A stretch of DNA of 37,825 nt, taken from NCBI GenBank assembly GCA_902514295.1, contig CABXQE010000012.1, forward strand, positions 1 through 37,825. Reading direction: 5' to 3'. The notes below the pieces were generated by a model that saw nothing but the letters and a program-made list of their open reading frames with translations, made no database searches and was not told the origin of the DNA. The stretch comes from an uncultured SAR86 cluster bacterium (lineage in GTDB: Bacteria > Pseudomonadota > Gammaproteobacteria > Magnimaribacterales > Magnimaribacteraceae). Every line of letters begins with the position of its first letter. The first letter of the stretch is position 1. The translations under genes and the position numbers were made by a program. Shown here piece by piece: positions 31,749 to 37,825 of this stretch.

Positions 31749-34103
31749 ATGTATAAATTTGTACCGCCTTTTGAACTAAAAGATTCTATATTAAAGAAAA
31801 CTATAGCTTTTGGAGGTCTGGCTGCTATTTCTTCTTTTGAAAGCAACGAAGTGGTTGCTGCAGAAGAAGAGAGTAATATTGAAGAAGTTATTGTAACCGC
31901 CTCTAAAAGAGAATCTAAGATTGAAGATTTACCTATGAGCGTACAAGCTATAACTGGAAGCAGACTTGATAGTGCAAATGTTAACGACTTCATGGATTAT
32001 GCAGAATTAATCCCTTCTCTATCTTATATTCAGTACGGCCCTGGTAGATCTGCTTTTTATATTCGTGGTACATCAGACGGTAATTTTGGTAATTTAGCTG
32101 GACCAAATACAACAGTTGCCATGTACATTGATGAATCTCCCATCAATACAGTAGGTTTAAATCCTGACTTACATATTTATGATATGGAAAGAATAGAAGT
32201 TCTAAACGGCCCACAAGGAACTCTTTATGGGTCAAGTGCACAAGGAGGTACTGTAAAACTCATTACCAATAAACCTGAAAGGGGCCAATTTGATGCAGGT
32301 GCAGAACTAGATTTCTCATCAGGAAAGAAGACTGATCCAAGTGAGAGTGTAGAGGCTTTTATCAATATACCGATTTCTGATAATGTTTCCGCAAGGGTAT
32401 CTGGATACGATGTAACAGAGGCTGGTTTTATTGATTTAGTAGGAGGAACTCGAACATTTACTGGTAGTGGCTACACTGTTCCATTAATAGAAGAACAAGA
32501 CCACAATGAAAGCAATGTTAAAGGTTATAGAGCTTCTTTAAGAGCGTGGATAAATGACAGCTTAACAGCGACTCTAACTCATATAAATCAAGAGTCTTAT
32601 ACTTCAGGAAGTTGGGATCATCAACCTACTGTTTTAGGTGATCTTAAGAGCAGCAGAGTTATTGACGAACTTACTGATGATGAATGGAGTCAATCAAACC
32701 TGACTATTGAGGGAGATCTGGGTAATTCTTCTTTTACTTACGCAGGTACTTTTTTTGATAGGGATGTAAGATATCTGTGGGATTACAATGATTACGTTGA
32801 GTACTATCAATTAGATAGCACTGGTGTGACTGGTTTTGGATATGCAAGCTATTACACTTGTGATTATTATTCTTATTATTACTACGGTACTTTTGAAGGT
32901 GCGTGTAATGACCCAACAATGTGGGCTGACTATTCTCTTAACATGGAAAGAGAAACTCACGAGCTAAGATTTGCTGGTGGTGAGGAAGGAGACCAATTGC
33001 AATGGCTGATCGGTGTTTTCTATGACAAATTAGAAAATCCATATAAATATACTTACTTGTGGCCTGGTTTACAAAGTTACTACTCCGATGGAAGTTGGGG
33101 AGGAACCGGCATATCAGGTAGAGAAGGCATATGGTGGGAAGCAGATAATATCCGAGAAGATGAAACTAAAGCCATTTATGGTGAAGCAATTATAGCGCTT
33201 AATGAAAATACAGATCTAACTCTTGGGCTTAGGGCATTCGATTCGAAGATACTATTTAATGCCAAAGACGGTTATTTTGGTGGTTTTGGTCTAGATTATT
33301 TTGGCCATGAAGCAAACAGAACAGAAGAAGATTCTGGCATATCTCCGAAAATTGCTATATCTAGAACACTAGAAAATGACGCGTTAGTTTATTTTAATTA
33401 CTCTCAAGGTTACAGGCCTGCAGGGACTAATAGAACCAATAGGAATAGTGATGCGGCGCCGTTGTACTATGACTCAGATGAATTAAATAATTATGAGATA
33501 GGGTATAAGTATGCAAACTCGGATGCAACGCTTAGATTTAATACAGCCTTATATTTTATGGATTGGAAAGACATGCAAACGGCTGTTTATGATAGAGACT
33601 TAGCGACGATCCAATTTAATACAAACATAGGGGATGCTGAAATAGCAGGACTAGAATTTGATTTATCGTATTTAGCGCAAAATGGTTTCAATATTATTTT
33701 AGGAGGTTCAATTATTGTTCCTAGGCTTAAAGAAGACTTTATTTTAAGTGGAACTGTTCAGGCAACTTCTGGAACTCAACTTGCCAATGTAGCAAAAAGA
33801 AAGTTGTCATTATCAATTAATAGAGAATTTACTGCATTTAATGGCTTAGATGGTTATTTTGATTTAAATGTTTCGCGAACCGGAGAAAGAAAATCATCTG
33901 TAACAAATCCCGTTGATCAGCCAAGATATACGCTTGCTAATCTTTCAACATCAATATCCTCAGACAATTGGGAAGGTGTACTTTATATTGACAATCTTAC
34001 AGATGAACAGGCTGTCATCTGGGAATACCAAGGTTATAGACCTGAAACTATATTTACCAATAGACCAAGGGAAACTGGCCTAAGACTAAAGTATAAATTT
34101 TAG
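31749..34103 (+). CDS. TonB-dependent outer-membrane receptor
   Basis: This 784-residue receptor has an N-terminal signal region (KKTIAFGGLAAISSF, cleavage likely near AEEES), a TonB box EEVIVTA near 45-51, and a plug domain (about 55-170). The plug contains FYIRGTSDGNFG, DMERIEVLNGPQGTLYG and GGTVKLITNKP. A beta-barrel follows, ending LRLKYKF with terminal Phe. It imports a ligand across the outer membrane using TonB energy. The ligand is unknown. SusD-type partners are absent, which fits a proteobacterial receptor. A strikingly Tyr-rich extracellular loop lies near residues 344-390. Its TAG stop interlocks with the stop of the convergent methyltransferase. Confidence 0.93.
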   Translation: MYKFVPPFELKDSILKKTIAFGGLAAISSFESNEVVAAEEESNIEEVIVTASKRESKIEDLPMSVQAITGSRLDSANVNDFMDYAELIPSLSYIQYGPGRSAFYIRGTSDGNFGNLAGPNTTVAMYIDESPINTVGLNPDLHIYDMERIEVLNGPQGTLYGSSAQGGTVKLITNKPERGQFDAGAELDFSSGKKTDPSESVEAFINIPISDNVSARVSGYDVTEAGFIDLVGGTRTFTGSGYTVPLIEEQDHNESNVKGYRASLRAWINDSLTATLTHINQESYTSGSWDHQPTVLGDLKSSRVIDELTDDEWSQSNLTIEGDLGNSSFTYAGTFFDRDVRYLWDYNDYVEYYQLDSTGVTGFGYASYYTCDYYSYYYYGTFEGACNDPTMWADYSLNMERETHELRFAGGEEGDQLQWLIGVFYDKLENPYKYTYLWPGLQSYYSDGSWGGTGISGREGIWWEADNIREDETKAIYGEAIIALNENTDLTLGLRAFDSKILFNAKDGYFGGFGLDYFGHEANRTEEDSGISPKIAISRTLENDALVYFNYSQGYRPAGTNRTNRNSDAAPLYYDSDELNNYEIGYKYANSDATLRFNTALYFMDWKDMQTAVYDRDLATIQFNTNIGDAEIAGLEFDLSYLAQNGFNIILGGSIIVPRLKEDFILSGTVQATSGTQLANVAKRKLSLSINREFTAFNGLDGYFDLNVSRTGERKSSVTNPVDQPRYTLANLSTSISSDNWEGVLYIDNLTDEQAVIWEYQGYRPETIFTNRPRETGLRLKYKF

Positions 34104-35002
34104 ATTTTAAGCTCTTCTTTTAGTTTCTTAATATAAGAAGGTCTTGTTCTGCAGCAACCTGCAATAATTGAAGCTCCATTTTCAACCCATTTGATTGCTT
34201 CTTCAGCGTATCTAGCTTCATTAATTTCCGTGGCTGTTGAACAATGATCTAATTCTGGTTGTTTACTAACACCTAAATTTTGATTATTTGTAGAAACTAA
34301 TTCTGGGTTTGCATATCCACCGATAGGTTTTGAGGTAATTTCATTAATTGAAGCTAATGCTTCAGTGATCATATTAGCCCCACAACAATTAATCAGATAG
34401 GCATCTGCTCTAAGATCTTTTATCTCATTACATGCATCCACAATATTTTCTCCACTAGGTAAGAGGTTCATTCTATTGCCCATTAGAGTCCAACTTAACC
34501 AAACTTCTGCACTAGAATCATTAACGCAAGCAAGAGCACTTTTGGCTTCAAGTATGCTCGACATTGTTTCACAAATAATAATATCCACTTCATTTTCTAA
34601 AATGGCTGCAATTTCAGTATATTGCTCAATCATTTTATCTTGATCTTGAACTAAATCAGCTCGATAACTAGTTTCTAATGGGGGAAGGGAACCAGCTAGT
34701 TTTATATCTTTATTGGATTCTTTTATGGAATCCTTTCCAAGCTCTATAGATTTTAATGTTAAATCTGTTAGTTCATTTGCCCTGTTGACTCTTTCCAATA
34801 GTGGTCGAGTAACAGCGTAATTATTGATAGTTATAAAGTCACTACCTGCTTCTATATAATCTAAATGAATTTGTCTTATTTCTTCCGGATGTTCTGTTAA
34901 AGCTAGAGCTGACCATATAGATTCTGTGTGAGAAGGCACTTCTACACCTCTATCTCTTAATTCAGTTCCTAATGCGCCATCACCAATAATGATATTATTC
35001 AT
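34100..35002 (-). CDS. Homocysteine S-methyltransferase family protein
   Basis: This 300-residue protein of the MmuM/BHMT/MetH N-terminal family (PF02574 type) has DGALGTEL at 8-15, TINNYA (58-63), zinc ligands in INCCGAN (C206/C207) and the double Cys C283/C284 in GCCRTRP. It moves a methyl group to homocysteine, making methionine, from a donor such as S-methylmethionine, SAM, betaine or DMSP, and needs no folate or cobalamin. It is the last gene of the BCCT-metY unit and overlaps the upstream hydrolase by ATGA. With MetY it gives a complete route from O-acetylhomoserine to methionine. The donor is not evident from the sequence. Confidence 0.92.
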   Translation of the reverse strand: MNNIIIGDGALGTELRDRGVEVPSHTESIWSALALTEHPEEIRQIHLDYIEAGSDFITINNYAVTRPLLERVNRANELTDLTLKSIELGKDSIKESNKDIKLAGSLPPLETSYRADLVQDQDKMIEQYTEIAAILENEVDIIICETMSSILEAKSALACVNDSSAEVWLSWTLMGNRMNLLPSGENIVDACNEIKDLRADAYLINCCGANMITEALASINEITSKPIGGYANPELVSTNNQNLGVSKQPELDHCSTATEINEARYAEEAIKWVENGASIIAGCCRTRPSYIKKLKEELKI

Positions 35003-35757
35003 AATAATTCTATTAAATAGTCTAAAACTTTATTCGGATCTTCAGTCATTAAAGTATGTCCTGAATCAACAATTTCCTTAACGTCCGGATTCTCAAAGTT
35101 ATCTATTAAATCAATCGCCTTTCTGGTTGGGGTAAGAAAATCATTTGAACCTAATATTAATTGCACTTTAGCAGTTACTTTCTTGGCTTTTTCAAGACCA
35201 CCTTTAAAATTGCTACATGCCAAAAGGTCATTATAAATAACTCCCTTCTTCGATTGTTGCATTAATCTCCTTGTTGATTCTGTCATCCACATTCCAGGAT
35301 TCTTATTTCTTCCTATACGAGCTTGATTGCTATAACCCATAAAAGTGAGTACATCGATTGCTTTTTGAACATCTGATTTAGCAAATTCTAGCAATTGATC
35401 ATTTACTTGCATTGGAAATGCTGTACCTATTAAAGACATAGATTTAACTCTATGAGGCTGTGTAGATGCCATCTCTAAAGCTATAAGAGAACCCATACTA
35501 TGACCAACAATAGAACATTTTGTAATTGAATTATTATCTAAGAGTTTGAAGACTTGATCGGAAAAGCCAGATATAGAAGAAATTAGCTTTCCAGGACTCT
35601 TTCCATGACCCGGAAGATCAATTGATAAAACATTTCTGTTCTTTCTTAAGAAGTACCTTACTGGCAAGGTCCATACAGAATGATCCATGCCTGTGCCATG
35701 AATAAAGACAATAGGTTCAGAATTTTTCTTTAACTTTTTTGCAGGAAAATAGTACAT
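34999..35757 (-). CDS. Alpha/beta-hydrolase in the methionine unit
   Basis: This compact 252-residue alpha/beta hydrolase has HGTGMDH (20-26), DLPGHG (47-52), nucleophile S87 in GHSMGS, D206 in GSNDF and H234 in DSGHT, a complete triad. It has no signal peptide. It is coupled at both ends (TAATG with metY, ATGA with the homocysteine methyltransferase). That argues for a step in the same pathway, for example hydrolysis of a thioester or an ester by-product. It is too short and lacks the features of homoserine acetyltransferase MetX. The reaction is unknown. Confidence 0.87.
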   Translation of the reverse strand: MYYFPAKKLKKNSEPIVFIHGTGMDHSVWTLPVRYFLRKNRNVLSIDLPGHGKSPGKLISSISGFSDQVFKLLDNNSITKCSIVGHSMGSLIALEMASTQPHRVKSMSLIGTAFPMQVNDQLLEFAKSDVQKAIDVLTFMGYSNQARIGRNKNPGMWMTESTRRLMQQSKKGVIYNDLLACSNFKGGLEKAKKVTAKVQLILGSNDFLTPTRKAIDLIDNFENPDVKEIVDSGHTLMTEDPNKVLDYLIELL

Positions 35758-37052
35758 TATTTTCTTGTTGAATAGGTTAGTGCTTCGTCTAAATCCTCTA
35801 TAAGGTCATCACAGTCTTCTATGCCAACTGATAAACGTATTGTAGATTCAGTTATACCGGCATTTTTTAGTGCATCATTACTCATTCTATGATGAGTGGT
35901 GCTTGCAGGGTGTATTACTAGTGATTTCGCATCACCTACATTGGCTAAATGCGAAAATAAATTTAATTGTTCAATAAACTTTTTACCTGTTTCTTTATTT
36001 CCATCTAATTGAAAAGTAAAAACAGCACCACATCCCTTAGACAAAATATCTTTTGCTAATTCATGATCTGGATGATTTTCTAGTTCCGGGTAACAAACAC
36101 TTTTAACTGATTGATGAGAATTTAAAAAATCTACTATGGTTCTGGTATTTTGGATGTGCCTTTCCATTCTAATGTTTAGTGTCTCAATACCCTGTAAAAC
36201 TAAAAAGGCTGTATGAGGACTCATGCAAGCACCAAAATCTCGGGCACCTTCTTTCCTGGCTCTATTAATATAAGCTGCGGGGCCATACTCATCTACAAAG
36301 TTCATATCGTGAAAACCTTCATAAGGTTCGGTTAGAGTTTTAAATTTTGTAGAGGAGCTCCAGTCAAACTTACCTCCATCAACCAAAAGACCCCCTATAA
36401 CAACTCCGTGACCCGAAAGAAATTTAGTGGCTGAGTGAAAAATTAGATCCGCACCTAACGAAAAGGGTTGCATTAAATATGGTGTAGTAAAAGTAGAATC
36501 AACTAATAAAGGTATATTGTTATCGTGTCCAATTTTTGAGACTTTTGGTATGTTGAGTACATCAAGTCCAGGATTACCTAGTGTTTCACCAAATATAAGT
36601 TTTGTATTTTTTTTAATATTCTTTTTTATATCATTTGTCTTTCGTAAATCAACAAAAGTAGTATCTATCCCAAACCTGGGAAGGGTGTACTCTAATAGGT
36701 TATGACTTCCACCATATAAGCTCTTAGAGGCTATTAAATGAGATCCTTTTTCTAGAATAGTGGTAATAGCTAGAACAAGTGCAGCTTGACCACTTGCAGT
36801 TGCAATAGCTCCTATACCTCCTTCAAGAGCACTAATCCTTTCTTCTAGAACAGCATTGGTAGGATTAGTTATCCTTGAATAGACATGACCTGCACGTTCA
36901 ACGTTAAATATTCCAGCAGCAGTTTCTGTATCAGGAAAAACAAATGAAGAAGATTGATAAATAGGTGTCGCTCTAGCACCAAAATCTGAATCTGGTCGCT
37001 GTCCAGCATGCAGTAAAAGAGTACTAGGCTTTAAGTCTTTAGGTTTTTTCAT
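35757..37052 (-). CDS. metY: O-acetylhomoserine sulfhydrylase (MetY)
   Basis: This 431-residue Cys/Met-metabolism PLP enzyme has YSRITNPT at 58-65 (phosphate-binding Y58 and R60), TASGQAA at 85-91, D185 in LLVDSTF and the PLP lysine K210 in [10 protein letters not shown]. The length of about 430 and the N-terminal LHAGQ..D segment favour the O-acetylhomoserine sulfhydrylase subgroup over shorter cystathionine gamma-synthases (about 390). It makes homocysteine from O-acetylhomoserine and sulfide, or methionine with methanethiol. It begins 4 bp after the BCCT gene and shares a base with the hydrolase start. Confidence 0.93.
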   Translation of the reverse strand: MKKPKDLKPSTLLLHAGQRPDSDFGARATPIYQSSSFVFPDTETAAGIFNVERAGHVYSRITNPTNAVLEERISALEGGIGAIATASGQAALVLAITTILEKGSHLIASKSLYGGSHNLLEYTLPRFGIDTTFVDLRKTNDIKKNIKKNTKLIFGETLGNPGLDVLNIPKVSKIGHDNNIPLLVDSTFTTPYLMQPFSLGADLIFHSATKFLSGHGVVIGGLLVDGGKFDWSSSTKFKTLTEPYEGFHDMNFVDEYGPAAYINRARKEGARDFGACMSPHTAFLVLQGIETLNIRMERHIQNTRTIVDFLNSHQSVKSVCYPELENHPDHELAKDILSKGCGAVFTFQLDGNKETGKKFIEQLNLFSHLANVGDAKSLVIHPASTTHHRMSNDALKNAGITESTIRLSVGIEDCDDLIEDLDEALTYSTRK

Positions 37053-37056
37053 GCTC

Positions 37057-37825
37057 TTATTGTATTAATTCTCTGTAAATAGATATAGCCATTAATGGAT
37101 AAATTAACATTAAGGGAAGGGAGGTTATTAAAATAATATCTAAAGCTACACTATGATCTGAGTATATAACTAACGCTGCAGGTAGGATTCCTAAGATTAT
37201 TGCCCAAAATAAACGTAATTTCTTATCAGGTTCTTTATTTTCACTTGAAGTTTTCATGACATGATATGAAATAACGTAGGACATAGAATCATAAGAAGTT
37301 GTTACAAATATAATCGTAATTAAACAAAATATAAAAACCATAAGTATTTCAAAGGATAAATTCTTTACTACTGCAATAGCAGTATCTGCATGACCAAAGG
37401 AATTCATGCTTTGTATGGTAGAAAACTCTCCTGACAACTCAAGGTTCATGGCAAAGCCACCCAAAATCATATAAAAAAGCCAAGTTCCTAGAGTTCCAAA
37501 GAATAACATGCCTAGGATTACTTGCCTTAAGGTTCGTCCTTTAGAAATCCTAGCAATGAATAAACCTACCAAAGGGCCAAATGCAACCCACCAAGCCCAA
37601 TAAAATATTGTCCATTCTTCTGCGAATTGTGACTCTTCAGAGATTCCTAGTGTACTCATGTCCCAAAAATGAGTTACTGAAAAAAGCAACCCTGAAACAG
37701 ATGTTTCAATTAAGCCTATAATGTCTGTCGAGAAGATAATGATTATTAAAAAGACTAAAGCCAGAATGAGATTAAAATTACTTAAATTTTTAATGCCTTT
37801 ATCTAATCCCTTATAGACACTATAA
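37057..37825 (-). CDS. BCCT-family (betaine/choline/carnitine) transporter, C-terminal part
   Basis: The frame is open from the right edge to the stop at 37057, giving about 256 residues of the C-terminal half, so the start lies outside the window. The first residues read YSVYKGLDKGIKNLSN, typical of the BCCT loop. The signature follows: WTIFYWAWWVAFGP, then VGLFIARISKGRT, and later TTSYDSMSY. Several hydrophobic segments confirm an inner-membrane protein. BCCT carriers import quaternary ammonium compounds or DMSP with Na+ or H+. The YW-WW box fits a trimethylammonium-type binding site. A TTG at 37687-37689 is in frame but is not the start. It lies 4 bp upstream of metY, suggesting uptake of a methyl donor. 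Confidence 0.92.
   Translation of the reverse strand, partial: YSVYKGLDKGIKNLSNFNLILALVFLIIIIFSTDIIGLIETSVSGLLFSVTHFWDMSTLGISEESQFAEEWTIFYWAWWVAFGPLVGLFIARISKGRTLRQVILGMLFFGTLGTWLFYMILGGFAMNLELSGEFSTIQSMNSFGHADTAIAVVKNLSFEILMVFIFCLITIIFVTTSYDSMSYVISYHVMKTSSENKEPDKKLRLFWAIILGILPAALVIYSDHSVALDIILITSLPLMLIYPLMAISIYRELIQ

Noticed and set aside
34999-35757. The hydrolase beside metY as homoserine O-acetyltransferase MetX
   Set aside because: MetX is about 350-380 residues with its own lid and nucleophile context. This protein is 252 residues with a plain GHSMGS hydrolase elbow.
37057-37689. The BCCT gene as a complete short gene starting at a TTG at 37689
   Set aside because: The frame continues open to the window edge with typical BCCT sequence (KGIKNLSN) upstream, so this is a partial long gene.
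1-37825. tRNA or rRNA genes, CRISPR arrays, insertion sequences, prophage or integrase genes
   Set aside because: Nearly all the sequence is accounted for by protein genes with gaps below about 110 bp. I saw no repeat-spacer arrays, no transposase or integrase motifs and no cloverleaf-type sequences.

Overview
The window is AT-rich and almost entirely coding, with no stretch of more than about 110 bases without a gene. It looks like a streamlined Gram-negative marine gammaproteobacterium. The evidence is a TonB-dependent receptor, a general porin and a BCCT osmolyte carrier, together with very short intergenic gaps and interlocked gene ends. A SAR86-like lineage would fit the low GC, the DUF3604 protein and the load of short-chain dehydrogenases, but that placement is inference. 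I see no rRNA, tRNA, CRISPR array, insertion sequence or phage gene.

Region 1 (1-10812) is a catabolic block, nearly all on the minus strand. One unit (3400 to beyond the left edge) encodes an FAH-family hydrolase, a VOC/extradiol-dioxygenase-like protein, an SDR and an MhpA-like FAD monooxygenase cut by the window edge. A second unit (10812 to 4354) encodes an SDR, an atypical crotonase, an acyl-CoA ligase, another SDR, an amidase and a haloalkane dehalogenase with its full catalytic pentad. A plus-strand alpha/beta hydrolase lies between the two units. Together they suggest oxidation, amide or halide removal, CoA activation and ring or C-C cleavage of an unknown, possibly aromatic or halogenated, substrate.

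Region 2 (10911-19216) is mixed: a large exported DUF3604 protein, a canonical enoyl-CoA hydratase, a class I glutamine amidotransferase, a TauD/TfdA dioxygenase, a porin, a DUF47-PiT phosphate transport pair and an SRAP/YedK DNA-protein crosslinking protein.

Region 3 (19213-26250) is a TetR-type regulator divergent from a tight plus-strand run: MFS transporter, omega-amino-acid:pyruvate aminotransferase, alpha/beta hydrolase, MoxR ATPase, CoxE-like VWA protein and an exported methyltransferase-like protein. Two small unknown genes follow (26247-26842).

Region 4 (26952-34103) is another tight run: RhlG-like SDR, DUF1295 membrane protein, zinc alcohol dehydrogenase, zinc-free quinone-reductase-like MDR, pdxJ and grxD, followed by a TonB-dependent receptor. 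Region 5 (34100-37825, minus strand) is a compact unit of BCCT carrier, metY, alpha/beta hydrolase and homocysteine S-methyltransferase. It reads as a methionine module that could use an imported methylated osmolyte as methyl donor.

The strongest leads are the BCCT-metY-homocysteine methyltransferase module, the region 1 gene set with its crotonase lacking both hydratase glutamates, the MoxR/VWA pair with no visible client, and the habit of interlocking stop codons at convergent gene ends.
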